This document shows positions 1-8,971 of a stretch of 64,000 nt of DNA, in pieces (position 1 is the first letter of the stretch; every line of letters starts with the position of its first letter). The stretch is from positions 1 through 64,000 of the forward strand of contig JACDOA010000004.1 in the NCBI GenBank assembly GCA_017656335.1, read 5' to 3'. Made by a program: the position numbers and the translations under genes. The DNA is from Thermosipho sp. (in: thermotogales). Lineage in GTDB: Bacteria > Thermotogota > Thermotogae > Thermotogales > Fervidobacteriaceae. The notes under the pieces were generated by a model. The model searched no databases. It was not told the origin of the DNA and saw nothing but the letters and a program-made list of their open reading frames with translations.

Positions 1-50
1 CTTTTTGAAATCGTTTCCAATTCATAAATAAAATTGTCTGTTTTAATCAT
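1..50 (-). CDS. Partial CDS, N-terminus only, unknown
   Basis: A minus-strand reading frame enters the window edge with its start codon (CAT on the plus strand at 48-50). A GAGGTGG ribosome site sits six bases upstream of it. Only about 16 residues are visible, beginning MIKTDNFIYELETISK, too few to assign a family. It is divergent from the lipoprotein gene at 241, so the interval 51-240 should contain promoters in both directions. The call rests on the ribosome site and the open frame only. Confidence 0.5.
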   Translation of the reverse strand, partial: MIKTDNFIYELETISK

Positions 51-100
51 AAAAATCCACCTCTTATTTTACATATTTTATCACAATTTTTTGTATGGTA

Positions 101-109
101 TGTTATAAT
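101..109 (+). promoter_or_regulatory. Extended -10 promoter for the lipoprotein/protease pair
   Basis: TG-T-TATAAT is a perfect extended -10 element. No good -35 hexamer lies 16-18 bases upstream. Transcription would begin near 116, giving a leader of about 125 bases before the GTG at 241. A second GGAGG-like motif at 164-168 in this leader is followed by no convincing open frame. Confidence 0.5.
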
Positions 110-240
110 ATTATGCTATTTTTGTGATAAAATAATTATACAGTTACATTAACTTAATTTTACAGGAGGTGAGACAGTATTAAAGAATAGTTCTTTGAAT
201 TTTTAACTTTCAAAAACAAAACTTAAAGGAGGGATAGGCT

Positions 241-1851
241 GTGCGAAAAAAACTTTTACTTTTAATGCTTGTTATAAGTTTAGTTTTTGTCTTTTTTAGT
301 GGATGTGTACCATTTGGAGTTTCTTCAACCGGGCTTAAACTTTATGTTACTGATTACAATTCAGGTTATGTGGTATCCGGTGCCACAGTAAAGGTTTATT
401 ATGAGGGGACGAAGATTATGGAAGGAACTACAAATGACAAAGGCTTGGTGTTTTTTAATATTCCAACAAATGTAGATTCTGGATACATAGATTTTGTAAT
501 TTCAAAAGAAGGGTATGCAGTTTCAAGATTTAATAATGTGAAATTTGAAATGGAAAAAACTTTTACGATTGAAACACAATTAAGGAAACCTTCTGTGGGG
601 AAGACTACTACTGAAATTCCTGCTGAAATAAACGTAAAATTCTATGAAGATAGTTCAAAAGCTACTGAGTTGATATTAAATGATAATGAATTAACTGTTA
701 ATGACGATATTTATTACGAAGTAAAAGTGAATACATCAGAATATGATGTTAAGTACATATATGTTAAGTTAGGTTCGATTCCAGGGGCTGGATTTTTAAC
801 AAATCCAAGAGCGATTTTTTATGAATCTCCAGCAGAGGGCACATTGTCAATTTCAGGATTTACAGGAATTACACCTCTTTATATAGTAACTTTTGATCAA
901 AATGAAAATATGGTAGTTAATGTATATTATCTAAACATTAAAAAAGAAGAGGTTTCAGTGGAAAATCCGTATGAAGTTGAAAAGGAAGATCCTAGTATAT
1001 TTGCATATACAAGAAGGGGTGGAGTTGCTTTCTACAATAATCCAATTAAAATTGATAAAAAAGTTGTACCTGATTTTGAAAGAAGTAGTGGAATTGAAGC
1101 AGCTCCAATGAAAGATACAAACCTTTGGGTAGAAATCAATTGGGTGTTATGGAAAGATTCAACTGCTTCGTTGACAACAGATGAGCCTGAAGCATATGTC
1201 ATATACAGAAGTTTTGATGGGGAAACTTTTGAAGAAATTGCTACCGTACCAGAAGGATATAATTATTATCGCGATAAATCACCACAACTTGAAGTAGGTA
1301 AAGAAGTTTGGTATAAAGTAGCTGCAAAGTATAGTAATTTTGTTGCAACTCCAACACTTTTAGGTTCAGTGATTCCTTTGGATCTATTTGAAATAAAGTA
1401 TCTAAATCCAACAGATGGAGCAACTAATGTATCTATTAATCCAGTATTTGCTTGGGAAGTGATTAATCCAGTTACCTCCGAAGAAGGAACACCTTTATAT
1501 TATTTTGATATCTGGTTATATGACAATACGGTAAACGAACTTGGTTATTATTCTCTAAGTGTTCCCGGTTACCCATACTACAGCTTTTTAGCCACTTCTG
1601 CAACAGCTGTAGCATTCGAATTTAATAATCCGCCATTTGGTTGGTGGGTTGATTTTGCACTAGGAGATTGGTATCAATATGATTCATTACAAAAGAATAA
1701 AACATATGAATGGGGTAATGAACTTGCAGTTGCAATTGTAGCAGACGAAGATTCAGAAGCATATTCAATTTATGCTGATCAGAATAATGTTATTGATCCA
1801 TTTGGAGTTGAAGCGGAAATTTATAATACATTCACCACAGGTGAAAATTAA
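241..1851 (+). CDS. Secreted lipoprotein with Ig-like and fibronectin-like domains
   Basis: 536 residues starting at GTG, with an AAAGGAGGG ribosome site about seven bases upstream. The N-terminus is a lipoprotein signal: KK charges, a hydrophobic stretch and lipobox FSGC with the lipidated Cys at residue 22. Residues about 30-110 look like a carboxypeptidase-regulatory/CnaB beta-sandwich (GATVKVYYEG, then NDKGLVFF). A fibronectin-III-like segment lies around 290-390 and another beta-rich region follows. No catalytic motif was recognised. It sits 19 bases before a lipoprotein protease gene and is probably co-transcribed, so a surface scaffold or substrate-binding partner of the protease is possible, but this is inference. 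The exact family is unknown to me. Confidence 0.8.
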   Translation: MRKKLLLLMLVISLVFVFFSGCVPFGVSSTGLKLYVTDYNSGYVVSGATVKVYYEGTKIMEGTTNDKGLVFFNIPTNVDSGYIDFVISKEGYAVSRFNNVKFEMEKTFTIETQLRKPSVGKTTTEIPAEINVKFYEDSSKATELILNDNELTVNDDIYYEVKVNTSEYDVKYIYVKLGSIPGAGFLTNPRAIFYESPAEGTLSISGFTGITPLYIVTFDQNENMVVNVYYLNIKKEEVSVENPYEVEKEDPSIFAYTRRGGVAFYNNPIKIDKKVVPDFERSSGIEAAPMKDTNLWVEINWVLWKDSTASLTTDEPEAYVIYRSFDGETFEEIATVPEGYNYYRDKSPQLEVGKEVWYKVAAKYSNFVATPTLLGSVIPLDLFEIKYLNPTDGATNVSINPVFAWEVINPVTSEEGTPLYYFDIWLYDNTVNELGYYSLSVPGYPYYSFLATSATAVAFEFNNPPFGWWVDFALGDWYQYDSLQKNKTYEWGNELAVAIVADEDSEAYSIYADQNNVIDPFGVEAEIYNTFTTGEN

Positions 1852-1870
1852 AGAAGGGGGGTAAATGTTG

Positions 1871-3916
1871 ATGAATAAATTACTTAAATATTCGTTGTTT
1901 GGAGTGTTAGTTTTATTTTTAATACTGTCTGGTTGTGGAATAAATGATATAACTTCAAATACAGTAAAAAGTGATTTATCTATTTCAAATTCTAGTAGTA
2001 CGGATATAGATTTTGGAAAATTAGATGTAGAGTATGAAGAAGGAAAAATATTGGTTGGATATGAAGATAAAAAAGAAGTAAGTAAAATAGTTGAAGCTTT
2101 AAACGGAACAATTTCTGTTGATTTGCCTCAGATAAAAATGGTGTCGATTAAGTTTGATGGTACAGTTGAAGAAGCATATGAAAAAATATTAAAACTTAAT
2201 TTAAAAGGTATTAGATATATTGAACCAAGCTACAAAAGACACATAATAGATCCACAACCAGTTTCTAATGAAATCATAAATGTGAAAGGTACAAAAGAAA
2301 CTGTTGTTAATTCAACAATAGGCAGAGGAAATGAGGAATTTTCAAAATATTTATGGGGTTTAGAAGCGTTAAATGTTGAAGATGTGTGGAATGCAGGGTA
2401 TACAGGGAAAGGAATAGTAGTAGCAGTAGTGGATACAGGTGTTGACGGCACTCATCCCGATTTAGCCGGGCAAGTTATTGAAGGATATAGACCGCTTACA
2501 GATGAAGTTTTGCCTGCAGGAACAGATTCATCATATGGAGGTGCTCATGGAACACATGTAGCAGGAACTATAGCTGCACTTAAGAATGGGTATGGAATAG
2601 TAGGTGTCGCACCAGATGCTAAAATAATGCCAATAGTCATATTTGATACAGTTGGATATGTTGGTGATGATGAAGTGGCAGAAGGTGTAATTTGGGCAGT
2701 TGATCATGGAGCAAATGTCCTCCAAAATTCATGGGGAGGATGGGGATATAGTTATACTTTAAAGTATGCCTTTGATTATGCATTAGATAACAATGTGGTT
2801 GTAACGGTATCAGCTGGAAATGATCATACTGATCAACATTTACACTATCCATCTAACTATCCTGGAATAATTCAAGTTGCAGCTGTTGAATACAATGGCG
2901 GAGATTACAGAACAACGTGGTTCTCAAACAGAAGTGATGCAATTACTGTTGGAGCACCTGGTGTAGCAATTTTATCATCTGTTCCAGGTTCTAGTTCCTT
3001 AGGGTATGAAGGATATTCATTAAAAGGCAGTAATAATGGAACATATGATCTTTGGCAAGGAACTTCCATGGCTTGTCCACACGTATCAGGTGTTATAGCA
3101 TTATTGCTTGAAAAACATCCAACTGCAACTGTATGGCAAATAAGAAAGTTAATTGAACAAGGAGCAGTAGATATTGATGAGGTTGGATTTGATCATGATT
3201 CTGGATTTGGACTAATTAATGCAAAAAATTCATCAGAATTGGATTTACCGGAAAATGGTGGATTATCATTTGATGTATTAGCTGTAGATAGCTGGGGTTA
3301 TGGAATTCCAGGAGTGTTTGTATCACTAAAAAGATTAAATAGTAATGGTCCAGATTATTTTGCAAAAAGTGACGATACTGGAGTAGCCCATTTTTCAAAT
3401 ATAGATGCTGGTCAATACGAAGTTATAGTTGGAGGTCCAGATTCAAATGATAGAGCATATGCTGGAGGGTATTTAATGAGTTTTGCTTTTAGAAGGGAAG
3501 AAGAAAAACAATATAATAAAGTTGTTGATGTATCTACAGATGCAACAGAAACATTTGTGTTTACTTCAACTTTTGAAGTTGAATTTGATACCCCAACTGT
3601 TGATTTAGGTCAAGCAACTGTTACTGTTGATTCAATGTTTTATGAATTAAAATACGGAGAAAGAGGCACTTATTTAGCTGCTCCTTTTGTTACAAATGTT
3701 TCATATGATTTTTCAGCAATTGCTGATCTTGTATATTTAAGAATAGAAAGATCTAATGTTGGAACTATTTGCACTGTACCAGGAACAGTAACTTTAAATG
3801 GATACGAAATACCTGTATACGGTACATTTGACTCAACTGATGCAACCCTTGCAACTGTAGATGAATTTGGTGGATATAACTATCCATATGGATGGTGGCT
3901 CCTGTTTGGACAATAA
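1871..3916 (+). CDS. Fervidolysin-like subtilisin (S8) serine protease, lipoprotein
   Basis: A surface endopeptidase of 681 residues. I chose ATG 1871 because the GGGGGG ribosome site at 1855-1861 is only about four bases from the ATG at 1865 but about nine from this one. Counting from 1865, the lipobox is LSGC, the propeptide covers about 50-130, and the catalytic triad is Asp190 (VVDTGVDGTHPD), His228 (AHGTHVAGT) and Ser401 (GTSMACPHVSG). The oxyanion Asn is 319 (SAGND). After the catalytic domain, residues 470-683 form beta-sandwich domains, one CnaB-like. Length and layout resemble fervidolysin of Fervidobacterium (about 700 residues). The lipid anchor suggests it stays on the cell surface. 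It shares an operon with the preceding lipoprotein. Confidence 0.93.
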   Translation: MNKLLKYSLFGVLVLFLILSGCGINDITSNTVKSDLSISNSSSTDIDFGKLDVEYEEGKILVGYEDKKEVSKIVEALNGTISVDLPQIKMVSIKFDGTVEEAYEKILKLNLKGIRYIEPSYKRHIIDPQPVSNEIINVKGTKETVVNSTIGRGNEEFSKYLWGLEALNVEDVWNAGYTGKGIVVAVVDTGVDGTHPDLAGQVIEGYRPLTDEVLPAGTDSSYGGAHGTHVAGTIAALKNGYGIVGVAPDAKIMPIVIFDTVGYVGDDEVAEGVIWAVDHGANVLQNSWGGWGYSYTLKYAFDYALDNNVVVTVSAGNDHTDQHLHYPSNYPGIIQVAAVEYNGGDYRTTWFSNRSDAITVGAPGVAILSSVPGSSSLGYEGYSLKGSNNGTYDLWQGTSMACPHVSGVIALLLEKHPTATVWQIRKLIEQGAVDIDEVGFDHDSGFGLINAKNSSELDLPENGGLSFDVLAVDSWGYGIPGVFVSLKRLNSNGPDYFAKSDDTGVAHFSNIDAGQYEVIVGGPDSNDRAYAGGYLMSFAFRREEEKQYNKVVDVSTDATETFVFTSTFEVEFDTPTVDLGQATVTVDSMFYELKYGERGTYLAAPFVTNVSYDFSAIADLVYLRIERSNVGTICTVPGTVTLNGYEIPVYGTFDSTDATLATVDEFGGYNYPYGWWLLFGQ

Positions 3917-3995
3917 ATATACAATTAAAAAACTATTGAACTTTTTTAAATCTTTGATATTGCAAAATTAGAGCAATTTATAAAATTTTAAAATT

Positions 3996-4026
3996 TGGCT
4001 TCGGCATTTTACCGAAGCCATTTTTT
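3996..4026 (+). terminator. Rho-independent terminator after the protease gene
   Basis: TGGCTTCGG at 3996-4004 pairs perfectly with CCGAAGCCA at 4012-4020 across a seven-base loop and is followed by TTTTTT. Confidence 0.85.
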
Positions 4027-4077
4027 GATTAAACAATTTTTTGTAATTTATAGATTTTTTGTATTTAAAAATTAATA

Positions 4078-4115
4078 TTAACCCCCCTATCTTAAAATGG
4101 GGGGTTAATTTTTTG
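4078..4115. terminator. Bidirectional terminator between convergent operons
   Basis: TTAACCCCCC at 4078-4087 pairs with GGGGGGTTAA at 4099-4108. A T run follows on the plus side and a T-rich tract follows on the minus side. It probably closes the minus-strand molybdenum hydroxylase operon as well as backing up the terminator at 3996. Confidence 0.7.
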
Positions 4116-4130
4116 TGTTTAATTTTGAAA

Positions 4131-6437
4131 TTATTTTTTATTCAAATTCATTAGTATTTTTTCAGGAGTTATAGGTAATGTTTTAATTCTAACTCCAACT
4201 GCGTTATATATTGCATTTGCTATTGCAGCTGGTGGTGTATCAATTCCAATTTCTGCAACTGATTTTGCTCCAAAAGGCCCAGTTGGTTCATAACTTTCAA
4301 CAAATTTGACTATTATGTTTCCAATATCTAATCTAGAAGGAATTTTATAATGCATAAGATTATTTGTAAGTAATTTTCCATTAGGAGAATATTTTACATC
4401 TTCAAATAAAGTCATGCCAATTCCTTGAACAAGGCCACCTTCTACCTGAATTCTTGCTAAGTTGGGATTTATAGTAACACCACAATCAACCACTGCAACA
4501 TAATTAATTAATTTAACTTTTCCAGTTTCTATATCCACTTCAACTTCTGCAAATCCTGCCATAAAAGGTGGTGGAGATTCTTCACCAACATAGGAAGCAT
4601 CGGAAATTAACTGTTTTTGATTTTCGGTGTATAGTAAGACGGTAGCAAGTTCTTTTAAAGAAACTTTTTTATTTCCATTAATTTCATAAATGTATTTTCC
4701 ATCAAAATCAACCTTTGATTCATCTAATCCTAATTTAAGAGCACCTTCTTTTATGATTAATTTTTTCATTTTTTCAGCTGCTCTTTTTACAGCATTTCCA
4801 GAAACATAGGTGGTACTTGAAGCATATGCACCAACATCAAATGGAGTAAGGTCTGTATCAGAGGAGTAGACTATTATATCTTCTGTTGGTACATTTAAAA
4901 CTTCAGCGGCTATTTGTGCTAAGATTGTATCACTACCTGTTCCTAAATCAGTAGCACCAACTAGTAAATTAAAAGAACCATCATCATTTAATTTTAGAAC
5001 AGCTGCTCCCATATCTATATTAGCAATCCCAGAACCTTGCATTGCTATTGCCAATCCAACACCACGATATTTTGTTTCTGAGATCTTTTTTCTTGGAAAT
5101 TTTTCTTTCCAATTAATCAACTTCATACCTTCTTCTAGACATTCATTTAATTTACAGCTTCTTACTACCATATCTACGCCTTCACGACCTTCTCCCATGA
5201 TCTTAAATATTGGAGAAGTTTCACCTTCTCTAATCATATTTTTTCTTCTAAATTCAGCAGGATCCATTCCCAGTTTTTCTGCTAATAAATCAATTGCTGA
5301 TTCTAGAGCGAAATTACCTTGAATTGCACCATAACCTCTATATGCACCTGCAGGAACTTTATTAGTATAGACTACCTTTCCTTTAAATCTCACAGCATCT
5401 ACCTTATTATACATTGGTAAAGTTTTTGAACCTGCTACCATAAATGTTGTTAAGGCGTGTTCACCGTATGCTCCAGTGTCTGAAAGGCCCTGCATGTCTA
5501 TTACTTTTAATTTTCCATCTTTAGTAGCACCTAAAGTAATATCATATCGCATAGGGTGCCTACTGTAAGTTGCTTCAAAAACTTCTTGTCTTGTATATAC
5601 TATTTTTGCAGGTTTTCCAGTTTTAAGTGTTACAGCAGCAACAAATGGTTCACCATGAACGGCTTGCTTTCCGCCAAACCCACCACCAATTCTAGGTTTT
5701 ATAACTCTGATATTTTTAATAGGAATATCAAAAGCTTCAGCAATAATTCTTCTAACGTGGAATGGAACTTGAGTGGAGGTTAATATAACTAACCTTCCTT
5801 GCATATCAATATAGGATGCTGCAGAGTGAGGTTCAAAAGCTACGTGAGCTTGAGCCTGAGTGTAAAATCTTTCGGAAACAACAACATCGCATTTTTTAAG
5901 TTCTTCTTCCACACTACCTATTTCCATTTCGTAGGATGCTGCTATATTTTTTTGAGCATCAAATCCAATTTCAAACATTGGATGAGTTTCTTTCTCTGGG
6001 TGTATTACAGAAGAGTGTCCTTCAGCTTTTTCAAAATCAAGGACTGGTTCGAATACCTCATATTCAACTTTAATTTTCTTAAGTGCTTCATCAACACATT
6101 TTTCATCTTTTCCAGCAACAATTGCAACTTCATCACCGACATATCTAACGTATTCGTCTAAAATATACCAATCATGTGGTGATGGTTCAGGATAACCTTG
6201 CCCAGCTCTTGTAACGGGAATTCTTGGGACATCCTTATATGTGAGGATACATTCAATTCCCTCTATGTTGGTTGCTTCTAACGTGTCGATATTTTTAATT
6301 TTTGCAAAAGCATGGGGGCTTCTCAGAATTTTGACAATTAGAGAATTTTTTGGTGCAAGATCATCAGTATATACAGGTTTTCCAAGAAGTAGACCTAATG
6401 CATCCTTTTTTGGTATTTTTCGAGTTACTTCTTTCAT
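4131..6437 (-). CDS. Molybdenum hydroxylase large (molybdopterin) subunit, xanthine dehydrogenase family
   Basis: 768 residues. This is the catalytic subunit that binds molybdopterin cytosine dinucleotide and hydroxylates a carbon next to nitrogen or oxygen in purines, aldehydes or similar substrates. Visible family motifs are GGGFGGKQ (cofactor contact), AYRGYGAIQG (the active-site arginine loop of xanthine dehydrogenases) and, near the C-terminus, GAKSVAEIG with Glu729 in the place of the essential glutamate. It is the last gene of the operon and overlaps the upstream iron-sulfur gene by four bases. The substrate cannot be read from the sequence; purine hydroxylase is the usual guess. No XdhC maturation factor or molybdenum cofactor synthesis gene lies in the window. 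Confidence 0.88.
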   Translation of the reverse strand: MKEVTRKIPKKDALGLLLGKPVYTDDLAPKNSLIVKILRSPHAFAKIKNIDTLEATNIEGIECILTYKDVPRIPVTRAGQGYPEPSPHDWYILDEYVRYVGDEVAIVAGKDEKCVDEALKKIKVEYEVFEPVLDFEKAEGHSSVIHPEKETHPMFEIGFDAQKNIAASYEMEIGSVEEELKKCDVVVSERFYTQAQAHVAFEPHSAASYIDMQGRLVILTSTQVPFHVRRIIAEAFDIPIKNIRVIKPRIGGGFGGKQAVHGEPFVAAVTLKTGKPAKIVYTRQEVFEATYSRHPMRYDITLGATKDGKLKVIDMQGLSDTGAYGEHALTTFMVAGSKTLPMYNKVDAVRFKGKVVYTNKVPAGAYRGYGAIQGNFALESAIDLLAEKLGMDPAEFRRKNMIREGETSPIFKIMGEGREGVDMVVRSCKLNECLEEGMKLINWKEKFPRKKISETKYRGVGLAIAMQGSGIANIDMGAAVLKLNDDGSFNLLVGATDLGTGSDTILAQIAAEVLNVPTEDIIVYSSDTDLTPFDVGAYASSTTYVSGNAVKRAAEKMKKLIIKEGALKLGLDESKVDFDGKYIYEINGNKKVSLKELATVLLYTENQKQLISDASYVGEESPPPFMAGFAEVEVDIETGKVKLINYVAVVDCGVTINPNLARIQVEGGLVQGIGMTLFEDVKYSPNGKLLTNNLMHYKIPSRLDIGNIIVKFVESYEPTGPFGAKSVAEIGIDTPPAAIANAIYNAVGVRIKTLPITPEKILMNLNKK

Positions 6438-6880
6438 TTTTCCACCCCCAAAAACTTTTCAATTGCTCTGTGTTGACCCACATATCCTGTACATCTACAG
6501 AGATTACCTATAAGTTTTATTTTAACTTCTTCAATTTTCTTAATTTTCAATTTTTTTAGATAAACAGTATTTACAATTAATCCTGGACTACAAAAGCCAC
6601 ATTGATCAGCTCCTTCTTCAGCCAATATTTTTGCAAGTTCTTTTGCTTCTGGGAGACCTTCTACTGTTGTTATTTCGTGGCCATCAACTCTAGCGGCGAA
6701 GATAGAACAAGAAGGAACTGGTTTTCCATCTAGAAGAACTGTACATATTCCACACATTCCAGTATCGCAACCTCTTCTTACGCTATGATAGCCATATCTT
6801 CTTAAAACATCGAGTAAAATATCATCAGGAGCAATTTCAAGTTCCTTTTTTTCATTATTAATAGTTACATTTATTTTCAT
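6434..6880 (-). CDS. Molybdenum hydroxylase [2Fe-2S] subunit, copy 2
   Basis: 148 residues, the small electron-transfer subunit of the xanthine dehydrogenase family. The plant-ferredoxin-like N-terminal cluster is ligated by Cys38, 43, 46 and 58 (RRGCDTGMCGICTVL). The C-terminal helical domain cluster is ligated by Cys94, 97, 128 and 130 (QCGFCSPG, GNLCRCTGY). All eight ligands are present, so it should be functional. It overlaps both neighbours by one to four bases. A second, distinct copy lies at 8504. Confidence 0.9.
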   Translation of the reverse strand: MKINVTINNEKKELEIAPDDILLDVLRRYGYHSVRRGCDTGMCGICTVLLDGKPVPSCSIFAARVDGHEITTVEGLPEAKELAKILAEEGADQCGFCSPGLIVNTVYLKKLKIKKIEEVKIKLIGNLCRCTGYVGQHRAIEKFLGVEK

Positions 6881-7665
6881 TACATCACCTCCAGTAAAGC
6901 TCTTTTTACAAGAGCTTCACAAACTTTTTTTCTGTATTCTTTAGAAGCTTTTATATCATCTGCAAAAGGAATTTCTTCAGAAACCATTTTGGCAGCTTCT
7001 TTGATAATTTCTTCGTTTAGATCTTTGCCATGTAAAAATTGCATTGTTTTGTATGCCAGTTGAGCAACTGCCGGTCTTCCGCCAACAGCTATTTTTACTT
7101 CGTTTCCTTTAGAAACAGCCACATTCAAAATTGAAAAATCATATTCTGAGTTTCTAATATATTGGAAAGAAGTTTTTAAATTTTCCTTTTTTATAACAAT
7201 TTTTGCTAAAATGTCTTTGTGTTCTAATCTGGTTTTTAGAAAATCCTCTACTGAAAATTTTCCTGATTTGTATAGATATACTTCTGTGGGTAATACCAAC
7301 AAAGCAGTGATTAAATCTGAAAAACCGTACTTTGGATACAATGTTCCACCAACAGTTATAATATTTCTCATTTGAAAACTTAAAACTGTTTCAGATACAT
7401 TTTTCAAAAAACCGTTGTAAAGTTTTGAAAGTACTGGGTTTTCTTCAAATTCAGAAATTGTCACCATAGATCCTATTTCCACAGAATCATTGATTTCATT
7501 AATGAAATTTAAATTTGCATCAATGAGATCTATTGCAACATCAATTTTTCTGTTGGATAATCTGAGAAAGGCACCTCCCCCAATTATTTCAGCATTTTTT
7601 GTAGTTAAAAGGTTATAGGCATCCTCAATAGTTTTAGGTTTAATATATTCTTTAAATTTGATCAT
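6880..7665 (-). CDS. Molybdenum hydroxylase FAD-type subunit, divergent copy
   Basis: 261 residues of the CoxM/XdhB FAD-binding family. The first flavin loop is recognisable (IIGGGAFLRLSN). The second loop, normally of the form GGNxxxASPxGD, reads VGGTLYPKYGFSDL, so the ASP-GD part is lost. The length is a little short for the family. It may bind FAD weakly or play a structural role. It is translationally coupled to the neighbours by overlaps, and the canonical paralogue is directly upstream at 7662. Confidence 0.8.
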   Translation of the reverse strand: MIKFKEYIKPKTIEDAYNLLTTKNAEIIGGGAFLRLSNRKIDVAIDLIDANLNFINEINDSVEIGSMVTISEFEENPVLSKLYNGFLKNVSETVLSFQMRNIITVGGTLYPKYGFSDLITALLVLPTEVYLYKSGKFSVEDFLKTRLEHKDILAKIVIKKENLKTSFQYIRNSEYDFSILNVAVSKGNEVKIAVGGRPAVAQLAYKTMQFLHGKDLNEEIIKEAAKMVSEEIPFADDIKASKEYRKKVCEALVKRALLEVM

Positions 7666-8507
7666 TCTTTCACCACCTTTTCAAATAGATTGTTATATGC
7701 TTTAATAACTAAATTATGAACAAGTGATTTTCTATATTCTTTTGTTGCTCTAACATCAGTTATGGGAGAAGAAAGCTTTTGATATTCAATTGCTATATGT
7801 TTAAATAGTTCTTCGTTTATGGTTTCTCCTATTAAACTTTTTTCCAAATTTTCATCTCTCAATATGTAAGGCGCAACTGAACCAAAAGCAATTCTTATAT
7901 CTTTAATTTTGTTGTCTTTTTCTTTTAAAAGTAGTCCTAAGCTTGCAATTGAAATTATCATTGCATTTCTTCTACCAACCTTTTCGAAATAAAATTTGTA
8001 ATCATTTAATATTTCGAGTTCTATACCATAAACAAATTCATTTTCTCTCAAATCAATTTTTCCAGGTCCTTTGATAAAATTTTTTACAGGAAGTTTTCTT
8101 GAAGTTGGTTCAATTATAACTTGAGCATTGAACAGATAACTTGCAAGGACAAAATCTCCAGCCGGAGAAGCATTTGAAATATTTCCTACTGGTGTTCCTC
8201 TATTCCTAATCATAGGTGAACCTATAGTTTTAACAATATTTTCTAGCATGTTATTAACATTATTTTGTTTTATAAACATTCGAAGTTCACTGTAAGTTGC
8301 GTTAATAGGAATAAATAATTTGTTGCCAGTTATTTCAATTTTCCTTGAATTTAAATATTTAGTATCAATAACTGTATCAGTATCAATTGTGCCAGCTCTT
8401 AATTTTACAAATAAGTCAGTACCACCAGAAAACAAGTATCCTTTGGTTTTCAATTTTAGTTCAGAAAGTTCATCTATTGTTTTTGGCCTGAAATAATTTT
8501 TGATCAT
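7662..8507 (-). CDS. Molybdenum hydroxylase FAD-binding subunit, canonical copy
   Basis: 281 residues. Both FAD loops of the family are present: FSGGTDLFVKLRAG near residues 27-40 and GTPVGNISNASPAGD near 110-125. The C-terminal CO-dehydrogenase-flavoprotein domain ends with the typical TKEYRKSLVHNLV helix. It passes electrons from the iron-sulfur subunit to NAD or another acceptor. It overlaps by four bases the iron-sulfur gene upstream and the divergent FAD gene downstream. Confidence 0.88.
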   Translation of the reverse strand: MIKNYFRPKTIDELSELKLKTKGYLFSGGTDLFVKLRAGTIDTDTVIDTKYLNSRKIEITGNKLFIPINATYSELRMFIKQNNVNNMLENIVKTIGSPMIRNRGTPVGNISNASPAGDFVLASYLFNAQVIIEPTSRKLPVKNFIKGPGKIDLRENEFVYGIELEILNDYKFYFEKVGRRNAMIISIASLGLLLKEKDNKIKDIRIAFGSVAPYILRDENLEKSLIGETINEELFKHIAIEYQKLSSPITDVRATKEYRKSLVHNLVIKAYNNLFEKVVKE

Positions 8508-8971
8508 TTTTTATCACTTCCTTTGTTGTACATTTTAACAGCTAATTTAACGGCTTCTTCAATTTTTAAATATCCCGTACAACGACAAAGGTTTCCTTCA
8601 AGAGCTTCTTTAATTTCTTCACTTGAAGGATTTTTGTTTTCATTCAAAAGTGCTTTGGTTGAAATGATAAATCCTGGAGTGCAAAAACCACATTGAATTG
8701 CACCAGCTTCAACAAATGCATTTTGTATTGTTTTATCTTTTAATCCTTCAACAGTTAGTACCTCTTTTCCGTCAAGTTCAACTGCAAGCATTAAACAAGA
8801 GTGAATATTTTTACCATCAACAAGAATAGTGCAAGCTCCACATTCACCTTCGCCACAACCTTCTTTTATTGATAAAACTCCAAGATCGTCTCTTAAGAAA
8901 TCGAGTGCTCTTTTATGAACAGGAACGTCTTTTACAATCTCTTTTCCATTAAGTTTGAATTTTATTATCAT
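8504..8971 (-). CDS. Molybdenum hydroxylase [2Fe-2S] subunit, copy 1
   Basis: 155 residues with all eight cluster cysteines: 39, 44, 47, 59 (KEGCGEGECGACTILV) and 94, 97, 129, 131 (QCGFCTPG, GNLCRCTGY). It is a close relative of the product at 6434 but clearly diverged, so this is an old duplication rather than a recent repeat. It overlaps the threonine-synthase-like gene upstream by four bases. Confidence 0.9.
   Translation of the reverse strand: MIIKFKLNGKEIVKDVPVHKRALDFLRDDLGVLSIKEGCGEGECGACTILVDGKNIHSCLMLAVELDGKEVLTVEGLKDKTIQNAFVEAGAIQCGFCTPGFIISTKALLNENKNPSSEEIKEALEGNLCRCTGYLKIEEAVKLAVKMYNKGSDKK

Noticed and set aside
164..192. Upstream small open frame behind a GGAGG motif in the lipoprotein leader
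   Set aside because: The motif is followed only by ATT-AAA-GAA-TAG, with no usual start codon and no meaningful peptide.
5799..6161. 120-codon frame opposite the molybdenum hydroxylase gene
   Set aside because: It is the antisense of a well-conserved coding region with no ribosome site.
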